Source: Lewinellaceae bacterium (lineage in GTDB: Bacteria; Bacteroidota; Bacteroidia; Chitinophagales; Saprospiraceae). Taken from it: a stretch of 64,000 bases of DNA. The stretch spans positions 62,001 through 126,000 of the forward strand of contig JACJXZ010000006.1 of assembly GCA_020636375.1 (NCBI GenBank), given 5' to 3'. The position numbers and the translations under genes were made by a program. Below, one piece after another: positions 19,039 through 26,446 of this stretch. Below the pieces are notes generated by a model. The model saw only the letters and a list, made by a program, of their open reading frames with translations. It was not told the origin of the DNA and made no database searches. The first letter of the stretch is position 1. Every line of letters starts with the position of its first letter.

Positions 19039-19063
19039 AGCCTGTCCCGTACTGCAGGTCGGG
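19039..19063 (+). repeat. Small palindromic element, copy 3 (25 bp, frameshifting)
   Basis: AGCCTGTCCCGTACTGCAGG plus TCGGG lies between VPIQRH and IKIRDRANPYDP of the intron protein; without it the two join as in typical group II maturases. It starts like copy 1 (AGCCTGYCCCGTAC) and ends like it (GTCGGG). Its 25 bp shift the frame. Confidence 0.65.
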
Positions 19064-19391
19064 ATCAAGATCCGAGACAGGGCCAACCCTTACGACCCCC
19101 GGGACGAAACCTACTTCGAACAGCGTAAGGATTACCTGATGATCAACAAACTTGCAGGCAAGCGAATGATCAGCTATCTTTATCAACGGCAAAAAGGGCT
19201 GTGCCCCCATTGCCAACAGAAAATAACGGAACAAACCGGCTGGAACGCCCACCACCTGACCCCCAAACACCTGGGGGGGAAGTGGGAGAGCGAAAACCTC
19301 GTGCTGATGCACCCGGTTTGTCATATACAAGTTCATCAACAACCTGTAACGGCTACCGCGTTGGCCTCAATGGCTGGCGTTAAGGGTGCTT

Positions 19392-19425
19392 GAGCCGTGT
19401 GCCGGGAAACTGGCCCGCACGGTTC
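19392..19425 (+). ncRNA. Group II intron domain V
   Basis: A 34-nt hairpin: GAGCCGTGTGCCGG, GAAA loop, then the pairing strand CTGGCCCGCACGGTTC with a bulge. This is the catalytic core of the ribozyme, and the AGC triad is present. Confidence 0.92.
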
Positions 19426-19466
19426 TTAGGGGGGGAAGGGGCAGCAATGCCCCTGACCTACCCGAC

Positions 19467-19515
19467 GCCAGCCCTCCTAAGCGTCGGGCCGTCGTCTGCA
19501 CCGACAGTTCCGCGC
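19467..19515 (+). repeat. attC site 9, 3' part
   Basis: Begins GCCAGCCCTCCTAAGC and ends with R' GTTCCGCGC (19507-19515). The arm CCGTCGTCTGCAC pairs with GTGTAGAACG of the 5' part. It is almost identical to the matching stretch of attC10. Confidence 0.88.
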
Positions 19516-19570
19516 AAGGATAGGCAACAAAAATTTAACGTTTGATATATTTTATCAAAAATAATACGAT

Positions 19571-21601
19571 GTGGAATCAACAAGTAGAAGTCTTGCTTCC
19601 TTAGCACTGTTTAGGCAGCTTTACGATCAAAAAAACAATGTTTTTGAAATTGTTGAACTATTTATAGAGAAAATATGCTACGATCATAAATTAGTTCAGT
19701 TTACAGAGTTTACGATCTCTGACTGGATGAAACGAGATTATGGTTTTGACTTACCTCCTGCAGTCATTAAAACTGCGAGTAGTAAAATAAAAGAGGTTTC
19801 TCGCATTAATGGTCAATTCGTTTTTACTGAAAAGAATAAGTATAAAGAAGATGGAGCTCTTAGTGAGATATCAGATTCTCATGATTTGATATGGAATAAG
19901 TTAGTACATTTTGTTGAGAGTAAGATTGAAAATAGATTAGATGAAAAAGAAAAGAGAATATTAACCCAAAGTTTAGGGGCTTTTCTATTAGAGGAAACAT
20001 CCTCAAGTAAATATTCTACTTATGTTGGAGCATTTGTATTAGAGTGTTCTCAAGATAAAGGTTTATACAAGCAGCTTCAGACAATAAGGGAAGGGTTCGT
20101 ACTTTATACTGGCCTCGAATTCGAAGCAAATGTAAATGAATTGGGGTCTTGGATTAAACCAATGATTTTCTATTTGGATACTGAAATCTTATTTCACTCT
20201 CAAGGTTTAAATGGAGACCTGTTTTTGAGTTCGTTCAATGACTTCTATGATTATGTGTTGGAGATAAATAGGAAAAGAGCTAAGACCATACAGCTAAAAT
20301 ATTTTTCATCTACAAAAGATGAAATCATCCAATATTTTAATACTGCCAGGGGAATAGTAGAAAATGAATCTGCAAGAGGGCCCATGAAAACAGCTATGCA
20401 GTCTATTGTCAACGGTTGTGATGCAGGTTCGGACGTAATCATAAAGGAAGCACAATTTTTTGAATCTTTAGTTGGCATGGGCATTTTAGAAGATGATTCA
20501 GATAATTATTTTGATCATGATAAACATGAATATAATCTTATTAGTAGCAAGAAACTTGAAGAACTAACTAATAGATATAATGGATATGATAAAGTTGAAA
20601 GGATTTTAGGGGAGCTAAATAAGATTAATATCAAAAGAGGTGAGCATACACCAAAATATTTTGAAGATTCAAGATATGTTTTTTTAACAGGTAAAGGTAT
20701 TACTCTTAGCATAGCATGGGATGATGAATTAAGAGAATCGTGTAAAATTCCACTTGCGACAAACCTGACATTTATAATTAATCGATTTTGGTTTAAACTA
20801 AATAAAGGTTTTGGAACCAATACACCTGTTAGTTTTGATGTGATTAAGAATGCTCAAATTTTACTATCAAGTAAACTAAATGATTCAGTCGCTAGTAAGT
20901 ATAATATATTACGAGATGAAGCGAAATCAGGAAAGCTAAACGAATCTCAAATATCGAGCGCGATTGTACGCCTTCGTGCAGAAAGTAAAAAACCTGAAGA
21001 AATAAATGTCTCGGAAATCGACGAGGTCATTGATTTGATTTCTGAAAAATCAATTGATAGATATTTACTTGAGCGTGATAAATTAAATTTAGAAATTAAA
21101 GCTAAATCAGAGGAAAATGAGAAAGTGAATTCGCTTGCTGAAAAATTGAGGCAGGAAAATATAGCTTCTCAGTTAAGGTTAGAGGAAGAAACCAGTAAAT
21201 TGAGACAGGAGAGAATAAAAGTGTTGGAAGGTAAAAAAGAAACACTATTTGCATTAAGGTCAATTAAGGTTAGCGCAGAAAACAGAGTACTTAAAAGGAC
21301 AAGAATAGTTGATAACTGGATCACTTTTTTTCTTGTGATGTTTATAGTTGTAATTGTTGCATTGATTCTGCGATTTGGATGGGATCTAATGGAGCCAATC
21401 ACATATTTAATGTCGATAATTGGCACTGTTGCTTTAATAATATATTTAATTCAAACAGGTCGATCATTTAATTTATTCACTACAAGAGATGAATACTTGA
21501 AAAAGTTATACTCTTATGAATACAAAAAGATGGAATTAAATCTTAAAAAACTAGAAGAACTTGAAGCTGAATGTAAAGCTTTGGAAGAATTGTTGAACTA
21601 A
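19571..21601 (+). CDS. Large protein with C-terminal coiled coil and two membrane helices
   Basis: A 676-residue protein read from GTG 19571, about 60 bp after the attC9 boundary. The N-terminal two-thirds is a soluble region of unknown type. Within it, IKPMIFYLDTEILFHSQG resembles the first motif of PIN-like folds (LDTxxLF), but the later acidic residues are not clear. Residues ~500-570 are a long coiled coil (DRYLLERDKLNLEIKAKSEE ...). Two membrane helices follow (~580-600, ITFFLVMFIVVIVALILRF; ~607-626, YLMSIIGTVALIIYLI), then a short helical tail. Sole gene of cassette J. Size and anchoring suit a defence effector, but I cannot name a system. Confidence 0.7.
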   Translation: MESTSRSLASLALFRQLYDQKNNVFEIVELFIEKICYDHKLVQFTEFTISDWMKRDYGFDLPPAVIKTASSKIKEVSRINGQFVFTEKNKYKEDGALSEISDSHDLIWNKLVHFVESKIENRLDEKEKRILTQSLGAFLLEETSSSKYSTYVGAFVLECSQDKGLYKQLQTIREGFVLYTGLEFEANVNELGSWIKPMIFYLDTEILFHSQGLNGDLFLSSFNDFYDYVLEINRKRAKTIQLKYFSSTKDEIIQYFNTARGIVENESARGPMKTAMQSIVNGCDAGSDVIIKEAQFFESLVGMGILEDDSDNYFDHDKHEYNLISSKKLEELTNRYNGYDKVERILGELNKINIKRGEHTPKYFEDSRYVFLTGKGITLSIAWDDELRESCKIPLATNLTFIINRFWFKLNKGFGTNTPVSFDVIKNAQILLSSKLNDSVASKYNILRDEAKSGKLNESQISSAIVRLRAESKKPEEINVSEIDEVIDLISEKSIDRYLLERDKLNLEIKAKSEENEKVNSLAEKLRQENIASQLRLEEETSKLRQERIKVLEGKKETLFALRSIKVSAENRVLKRTRIVDNWITFFLVMFIVVIVALILRFGWDLMEPITYLMSIIGTVALIIYLIQTGRSFNLFTTRDEYLKKLYSYEYKKMELNLKKLEELEAECKALEELLN

Positions 21602-21605
21602 AAAT

Positions 21606-21676
21606 GCGCGGAACAAAGTGCAAAACGGCCAGCCCTCCTAAGCGTCGGGCCGTCGTTTGCACCGGACGTTATGCCC
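21606..21676 (+). repeat. attC site 10
   Basis: R'' GCGCGGAAC (21606-21614) is the reverse complement of the R' of attC9; R' is GTTATGCCC (21668-21676). Arms GTGCAAAACGG and CCGTCGTTTGCAC flank CCAGCCCTCCTAAGCGTCGG. Being intact, it reveals the exact intron boundaries in attC9. Confidence 0.9.
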
Positions 21677-21743
21677 AATTTTTAAGGATAACAGTTTGTT
21701 TGTTGACTGAATTTTACTAAATTGCGTCAATAAATGAACAGTA

Positions 21744-22883
21744 ATGGAATTAATCAAGCGGATAATAGAAGACCAGGTAATAGAAAACCTGACTCCACAG
21801 AAGGTAATCATCTTATTAGGCCCTAGAAGGGTAGGGAAAACGATACTGATAAAGCAAGTCCTTGAAAAGGTTAACGAGCCCTACCTGCTATTGAATGGAG
21901 AAGATTTTTCAGTAGTGGAAATTTTAGAGAGGAGAAGCGCAAAACATTATAAAAATGTACTAGGAGGCAAGAAAACCTTATTAATAGACGAAGCCCAGAA
22001 AATTCCAGAAATAGGAAAAGTGTTGAAGCTGATGGTCGACGAAATAGAAGGGATAAAGATATTAGTTACAGGCTCTTCGGCATTTGACATAGATAAATAT
22101 ACAGGAGAACCATTAACAGGAAGAAAAAAGACTTATAACCTATATCCATTGTCAGAAAAGGAATATGACCAGATAGAGACCAGGATCGAAAAACGCGATA
22201 ACCTTCGAGAGCGGCTAGTATATGGAAATTATCCTGAATTAATTCATTTGAAGAGCAGAGAAGATAAATCGGACTATCTAAGAGAAATAGTGAATTCTTA
22301 TATGCTTAAAGACATATTGGCTTTTGAGAAGATAAGGAATTCAGATAAAATATTGAGTTTGTTAAGGTTGATTGCCTTTCAGATAGGAGGAGAGGTATCA
22401 TATCAAGAAATAGGGCAACAATTATCAATGAGCAAAAATACTGTCGAGAAGTATTTAGACTTGCTGTCCAAAGTATATGTATTGCACAAATTAAATGGGT
22501 TTAGCAGAAATTTGAGAAAAGAAGTCACAAAAAGCAGCAAATGGTATTTTTATGACAATGGGTTAAGGAATTTAATAATCGCCAATTTGAACCCAATAGG
22601 ATTAAGAAACGACATAGGCCAGTTATGGGAAAACTATATAATAAGCGAACGGATAAAATTCCAGAAATATACTCGAATGATAGTGAACAATTATTTTTGG
22701 AGGACCTATGATCAACAAGAAATAGATTGGATAGAAGAAAGAGGCGGGAGATTATATGGTTATGAATTTAAATGGGCTTCAAAAAAGCAGGCAAAAGTGC
22801 CAAAAAGTTGGCAAACTACTTATGCAGATGCTGAATTTGAAATAATACATCCAGATAATTATTTAAGTTGGCTGGATAAGTAA
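21744..22883 (+). CDS. AAA ATPase with DUF4143-type C-terminal domain
   Basis: A 379-residue protein of the AAA_14 + DUF4143 family. Walker A is GPRRVGKT (~27), Walker B KTLLIDEAQ (~77), and sensor VTGSSAF (~110). A winged-helix-like stretch YQEIGQQLSMSKNTVEKYL (~215) follows. The C-terminal nuclease-like core is EIDWIEERGGRLYGYEFKW, with D...E.K spacing. These ATPases are widespread and often mobile, and their role is poorly known; a toxin or defence role is often suspected. Sole gene of cassette K, the last cassette of the array. Confidence 0.85.
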   Translation: MELIKRIIEDQVIENLTPQKVIILLGPRRVGKTILIKQVLEKVNEPYLLLNGEDFSVVEILERRSAKHYKNVLGGKKTLLIDEAQKIPEIGKVLKLMVDEIEGIKILVTGSSAFDIDKYTGEPLTGRKKTYNLYPLSEKEYDQIETRIEKRDNLRERLVYGNYPELIHLKSREDKSDYLREIVNSYMLKDILAFEKIRNSDKILSLLRLIAFQIGGEVSYQEIGQQLSMSKNTVEKYLDLLSKVYVLHKLNGFSRNLRKEVTKSSKWYFYDNGLRNLIIANLNPIGLRNDIGQLWENYIISERIKFQKYTRMIVNNYFWRTYDQQEIDWIEERGGRLYGYEFKWASKKQAKVPKSWQTTYADAEFEIIHPDNYLSWLDK

Positions 22884-22887
22884 GAAT

Positions 22888-22958
22888 GGGCATAACACCG
22901 CGCCAGCGGCCATAGCCAGCAAAAGCTGGCTACGTCGCCGGCGCCAACCGTTAGCTTC
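22888..22958 (+). repeat. attC site 11 (last recognisable site of the array)
   Basis: R'' GGGCATAAC (22888-22896) is the reverse complement of the R' of attC10; R' is GTTAGCTTC (22950-22958). It shares the CCAGCAAAAGCTGG loop with attC2. I found no GAAGCTAAC further right, so no following cassette is bounded; the array ends here or was cut by the IS66 remnant. Confidence 0.88.
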
Positions 22959-23125
22959 CACCTTTAAAAAACATTAAGAATGAATTGAAAATACAATTAA
23001 ATCACTATATTAAAAACTTCAATCTGCTAATTATAGATAATTTCCTCACAAATTAAGGTTTTGAATCCCGATAGAGAAGCAGGAATATAGATTCCTGCGC
23101 TGCCATAACGTAAGCGTCCGGTGAA

Positions 23126-23769
23126 CTACATCTTGCGATCCTCCGCTTTTTTCCAAAGATGCGGCAGAAGTTCCTCAATGCGATTGACCGGGTGATCCGG
23201 CAACCGGATCATGACGTCCTCCAGCCACTCGACGGGGTCCACCTCATTGAGTTTGCAGCAGGCGAAGAGGCTGTAAAAGATGGCGGCGGTTTGCGCCCCT
23301 TCGTGAGAGAATGAGTCAGCGCCGGATACAGCGTACGGATCTGGCCATAGACATCATAGCAATCCGTCTGTATGACGCCATCAAAATGTTTGAGGTGCTT
23401 GGCCGGGTTGTCCGCTTCGCGGGTGGGGGAATAATCGAAGAAGGCCAGTTTTTCATGCACCGCATGATAGCCCCACAAGTACCCGCGGTGCGTTTTTCGT
23501 TTTTTCTTTTTGTGGGGGCTGCCCCTGGGCACCCTTTTACCCTTATCGGGCAGCACTTCGATGCGTGTTTCCCCGACACTGCGTGTACGGGGCGGGCCAT
23601 CTACCTGTAGGCAGGCCGCAGCTAAAACCAGTTCGATAAGCTTCTGGTGCAAAATGGTTAGTGGTGTGGAACCGATGGCTACATTAGGAAGTGCAGTTTT
23701 AACGCTAATTGGATATATCGTATCAAAATTTTTCGTTTCCAATAGGCTCCTTTGTGGCAGTAGGGGCAA
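23126..23769 (-). pseudogene. tnpC: IS66 TnpC transposase, N-terminal and central deletions
   Basis: Reading leftward, the protein keeps the IS66 core IELVLAAACLQVD ... ETRIEVLPDKGK ... HRGYLWGYHAVHEKLAFFDYSP ... GVIQTDCYDVYG. It then jumps, with a frame change near 23310, to the family C-terminus EGAQTAAIFYSL ... DPVEWLEDV ... DHPVNRIEELLPHLW, ending at TAG (23126-23128). The zinc-binding CWAHARRKF region and the last catalytic residue are deleted, so it is inactive. A 27-bp palindromic insert (GPPRTRSVG) sits directly after the first catalytic Asp of QVDET. Confidence 0.85.
23572..23598 (-). repeat. Small palindromic element, copy 4 (in-frame, 27 bp)
   Basis: On the minus strand GGCCCGCCCCGTACAC, GCA, GTGTCGGG: a hairpin with the same stem as copy 1 in the intron (17847-17873). 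It splits the conserved IS66 motif QVD|ETRIEV in frame. Confidence 0.75.
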
Positions 23770-23875
23770 ATGAAATTTCCCATAAAAGGGGGAGGCGGGC
23801 CAGAGGCCCGCGCTCCAGCTTTCAGTATAAATTTTTTATCCGCAGCACTACAGGCGCCGGATCACTCCCCAAGGA

Positions 23876-24484
23876 CTATTCCAGCCCGAAGAATTCCGCA
23901 ACTTCCATATAACTATAAAAATCGATGCCTTCTCCCTCGGCCCTGATTCGGCCCTCCGCACTGGCGGCAATGACTTTATAGCTCCCTGGCAGGCTTGCCG
24001 GCAGGAAATCATCGTCGTACCGGCGCAAGGTTACTTTTCCAACGGTATAATCATAGTCCACCGTGTACCGGAAGGTAGTCGCAAAGCGGGTAAATGGAAG
24101 GGATTGCCAGGTATTCGTGGATGATTGGTAATATACCATAACCAGCCCTTTATCGACAATCTCCTGGGTAATTGCACTGTAGGTTATCTGGGCGGCCGTA
24201 TGGACGCCTGGGTTGCCGGATGTGCCTATCACACTCCATGAAGTAACTTCGAAGACCTGGCTTTGTACGTTGGCATTTCCCGGTTGCCCGGGATCGCCTT
24301 TATCTCCTTTAGGCCCTTGTTCTCCTTGTACACCTTGTACACCTTGTATCCCTTGTATCCCTTGTGCTCCTGCCGCGCCGGCGGGGCCGGCGGGGCCTTC
24401 CGGGCCTTCGCAGGAGGATATGGCAAGGCCGAAAACAAAGAAAGCAACAAACAAGCAGACGGAATTTTGAATGGATTTCAGCAT
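23876..24484 (-). CDS. Collagen-like lipoprotein
   Basis: A 202-residue lipoprotein with signal peptide and lipobox LAISSC (Cys24). About 45 residues of Gly-X-Y repeats follow (GPEGPAGPAGAAG, GIQGVQGVQGEQGPKGDKG), then a ~125-residue globular domain with alternating hydrophobic strands. The collagen-like stalk would hold the C-terminal domain away from the membrane. The Gly codons make this stretch a low-complexity tract at the DNA level (~24290-24410). Such lipoproteins are common in Bacteroidota; ligand unknown. It is 88 bp downstream of mlaD and may belong to that transcript. Confidence 0.85.
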   Translation of the reverse strand: MLKSIQNSVCLFVAFFVFGLAISSCEGPEGPAGPAGAAGAQGIQGIQGVQGVQGEQGPKGDKGDPGQPGNANVQSQVFEVTSWSVIGTSGNPGVHTAAQITYSAITQEIVDKGLVMVYYQSSTNTWQSLPFTRFATTFRYTVDYDYTVGKVTLRRYDDDFLPASLPGSYKVIAASAEGRIRAEGEGIDFYSYMEVAEFFGLE

Positions 24485-24572
24485 GACTTTTAATTTTTTG
24501 GGTTAACAAAAAAACAATTGGACAGATATTCGCAAAAGACCCCAGCTTCAATCCCGGCAGCATTCCCACTGC

Positions 24573-25601
24573 CTACGGCGCCCCGCCCCCGCCTTCTTCC
24601 TTCTCCTTCTCCTTCTTTTTGAAATACTTCCGGAAGAGAAAATTATGGCGCATCGCCTCCATGTTCTCGTTAAAGCGGGCAGTGCTCTGCTCGACGTTCT
24701 CCAGGATCTGGCGGATATCCTCGGCGGCGGCGCTGTCTTTGAGCAGCAGGCCGGCCGGGCCGCGGCCGCGGTCCAGTTCTTCCAGCAGGCGCTCCAGGGT
24801 GGCGCCGGAGGCGGACAGGCTTTCGGCGGAGGATTGCAATTCCCGGATAAAGGGTTCGGCCCGGGCGGCCAGGGTGTCCACCCGGGCAATGGAGCTGTTC
24901 AGGTTGGCCACAACGGTAGTGTCGTGCAGCAATTGATGCAACAGGCCGGAGCTGCCGTTCACCTCTGCCATCAGCTTTTGCAGCTCCGCGCCGGTGACGG
25001 CAAGGTGCCCGGCGGTAGCCTCCAGGTTAAAAACGGCCTGGCGCAGGCTGGCAGCCAGCGAGGTGTCGCGCAGCAACAGGGCGATGGCGCCCTTGCCTTT
25101 GGCCATCTGGTTGGTGATGCGCAACAGGTCGTTGGAGATCAGGGCGATGTTCTCGTTGGTCTTGCCCAGGGTGTTGAGCAGTTCTTCGGTTTCCACGCGG
25201 CTGTAGGATACCATGACATCCCCTTCCTCCACCATCCCTGCCGTCCCTTTGCCGGGGCTGATGTTGACCAGCATGCTGCCCACCAGGCCGTCGGAGCCGA
25301 TGCTGGCCACGGCGTCCTTCTTGATGAAGGGCTGCACGTTTTTGTCCAGCTTCATATGGACCTGCACGGTGGTGTCGTTCAGCAACACGATGCGCTCCAC
25401 CGTGCCTACGTTGATGCCCGAGTACCGTACGTTGTTGCCCGGCTGCAGGCCGTTCACATTGCTGAAGATGGAACTGACCCGGAGGTTGGCGCCGAACATG
25501 TTCTCCTCGCTGCCAATGAAGTAAACCGCGACGATGAAAAGCGCCACCGCTGTGGTGATGAATATCCCTAGTTTAACCGTATCTTCCGTTTTGTGTGCCA
25601 T
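24573..25601 (-). CDS. mlaD: MlaD-like MCE substrate-binding protein
   Basis: A 342-residue protein with one N-terminal membrane anchor (KLGIFITTAVALFIVAVYFIG) and an MCE domain at ~38-115 (VSSIFSNVNGLQPGNNVRYSGINVGTVERI). A long helical region with repeated amphipathic segments and a Lys/Glu tail follows. In the Mla system it forms the periplasmic ring that passes lipids between the outer membrane and the MlaFE transporter. It is third in the operon mlaE-mlaF-mlaD (minus strand), separated from mlaF by 3 bp. The extended C-terminus is typical of Bacteroidota MCE proteins. Confidence 0.9.
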   Translation of the reverse strand: MAHKTEDTVKLGIFITTAVALFIVAVYFIGSEENMFGANLRVSSIFSNVNGLQPGNNVRYSGINVGTVERIVLLNDTTVQVHMKLDKNVQPFIKKDAVASIGSDGLVGSMLVNISPGKGTAGMVEEGDVMVSYSRVETEELLNTLGKTNENIALISNDLLRITNQMAKGKGAIALLLRDTSLAASLRQAVFNLEATAGHLAVTGAELQKLMAEVNGSSGLLHQLLHDTTVVANLNSSIARVDTLAARAEPFIRELQSSAESLSASGATLERLLEELDRGRGPAGLLLKDSAAAEDIRQILENVEQSTARFNENMEAMRHNFLFRKYFKKKEKEKEEGGGGAP

Positions 25602-25604
25602 AAG

Positions 25605-26333
25605 CTATTTGAAAAAAGCCCGGACCCGCGGGTCCGGCGACATTGATAATTCAGCATACGCGCCCTCGGCGTAGTTTTTCCCGTCGATCAGGATGATCAT
25701 CCGGTTGGCGATCACCCGGGCGCAGTCCATATCGTGGGTGATGATCAGGGCGGCGGTATGGTATTCCTCCTGGATTCGGAGCATCAGCTCGATGATCTCC
25801 TTGGCGGTGATGGGGTCCAGCCCGCTGGTCGGCTCGTCGTAGAGGATGATCCGGGGGCGGAGGATGAGCGTCCGCGCCAGGGCGATCCGCCGCTGCATGC
25901 CGCCGGAGAGCTCTTCCGGCATCATATCGACGGTATGGGCCAGGCCAACGCTCTCCAACGTGCTCGTGATCAGCGTTCCCACATCGTGCCCCTTCATCTT
26001 CTCCGGGTGGCGGCGCAGGGGGAACTCCAGGTTCTCGCGCACCGTCATGGAGTCGTACAGGGCGCTGCCCTGGAACAGGAAGCCCACCTCGGTGCGCAGG
26101 TGGTCCATCTCGTACTGGCTCAGCTGCGGGACGGGCTGCCCCAGCACCTCCAGGGCGCCGCTGTCCGGCTCCAGCAACCGCACAATGCACTTGAGCAAGA
26201 CCGACTTGCCCGAACCGGACCGCCCCACGATCACCAGGTTCTCCCCGTCGTACAAATCCAGCGAAAACCCGTTGAGCACGTGCAGCCCGCCAAAGGACTT
26301 GTACAAATTCTCTATGTGAATCAAAGGTTCCAT
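25605..26333 (-). CDS. mlaF: MlaF-like ABC transporter ATPase
   Basis: The 242-residue ATPase has Walker A GRSGSGKS (~38), Q-loop FLFQGSALYDSMT, signature LSGGMQRR (~143), Walker B IILYDEPTSGLDP and H-loop THDMD. The FQGSALYDSMTVRENLEFPL block is characteristic of MlaF rather than other ABC ATPases. It powers lipid movement through MlaE at the inner membrane. It lies between mlaE and mlaD on one strand. Confidence 0.93.
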   Translation of the reverse strand: MEPLIHIENLYKSFGGLHVLNGFSLDLYDGENLVIVGRSGSGKSVLLKCIVRLLEPDSGALEVLGQPVPQLSQYEMDHLRTEVGFLFQGSALYDSMTVRENLEFPLRRHPEKMKGHDVGTLITSTLESVGLAHTVDMMPEELSGGMQRRIALARTLILRPRIILYDEPTSGLDPITAKEIIELMLRIQEEYHTAALIITHDMDCARVIANRMIILIDGKNYAEGAYAELSMSPDPRVRAFFK

Positions 26334-26446
26334 TTCCCCCTATTTCCATACATTTCCATACATTTCCCCATATTTCAAGGCATCTCCACACATTTCCATT
26401 CATCCCCATCGTATCTCCACCGCATTTCCTTCTCCCTCCGGACCAT
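26334..26446. repeat. Degenerate CATTTCCAYA tandem repeats between mlaE and mlaF
   Basis: The 113-bp gap reads TTTCCATACATTTCCATACA and continues with CATTTCCCCATATTTC, ACATTTCCATTCATCCCC and similar units of about 10-11 bp. No gene is seen. The gap is unusually long for neighbours in an mla operon. Confidence 0.7.

Larger units (their letters stand above)
17583..19393 (+). pseudogene. ltrA: Group II intron reverse transcriptase/maturase with HNH domain, frame broken by palindrome insertions
   Basis: Reads as one ~578-residue protein in three frames (17583-~18221, ~18244-19038, 19064-19393). The RT part has RRIYIPKPNGKKRPLGIPT, LEGDIKGCFDNIS, PQGAIISP and the catalytic IRYADDFVV (~18487). 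A maturase X region follows (LIRGWTMYHR), then an HNH endonuclease with CPHCQQKI ... NAHHLTPKHLGG ... HPVCH. Three short palindromic inserts interrupt it. The first (17847-17873) keeps frame and adds 9 residues; the second (~22 bp) and third (25 bp) each shift the frame. Cutting them out restores expected family sequence. As it stands, full-length protein cannot be made. The stop overlaps domain V. Confidence 0.88.
16920..19466 (+). mobile_element. Group II intron inserted in attC9
   Basis: The 5' end GTGCGACAGAAAGTC matches the group II 5' consensus GTGYG. The 3' end has domain V (19392-19425, GAGCCGTGTG...CGCACGGTTC), a domain VI hairpin (GGGGCAGCAATGCCCC) and the end CTACCCGAC. Removing 16920-19466 joins ...GTAGAACG to GCCAGCCCTCC..., which matches the intact neighbouring attC10 (AAAACGGCCAGCCC) base for base at the junction. 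So 2,547 bp is the exact intron. Bases 16920-17582 are ribozyme domains I-IV with no gene. The intron lies in the same direction as the cassette genes, so it could splice from their transcript. Confidence 0.93.
23110..23780 (-). mobile_element. IS66-family remnant
   Basis: GTAAGCGTCCGGTGAAC at 23110 matches the start typical of IS66 terminal repeats (GTAAGCG). It lies 16 bp beyond the stop codon of a truncated TnpC. The other end and the accessory genes tnpA/tnpB are missing. It marks the junction between the integron array and the chromosomal backbone. The 22959-23109 stretch before it is AT-rich, with no gene seen. Confidence 0.7.

Noticed and set aside
18222..19063. Frameshifts in the intron RT as sequencing errors
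   Set aside because: Each shift coincides with a discrete 22-25-bp palindromic insert absent from the protein family, not with a homopolymer.
23110..23130. A twelfth attC site, suggested by GCCATAACGTAAGCG
   Set aside because: CATAAC resembles an R'' box but does not match the R' of attC11 (GTTAGCTTC), has no palindromic body, and is better explained by the IS66 terminal repeat starting GTAAGCG.
24213..24493. Small overlapping frames rich in Pro/Cys or Arg opposite the collagen-like gene
   Set aside because: Produced by Gly-X-Y codon repeats of the real lipoprotein read in other frames.
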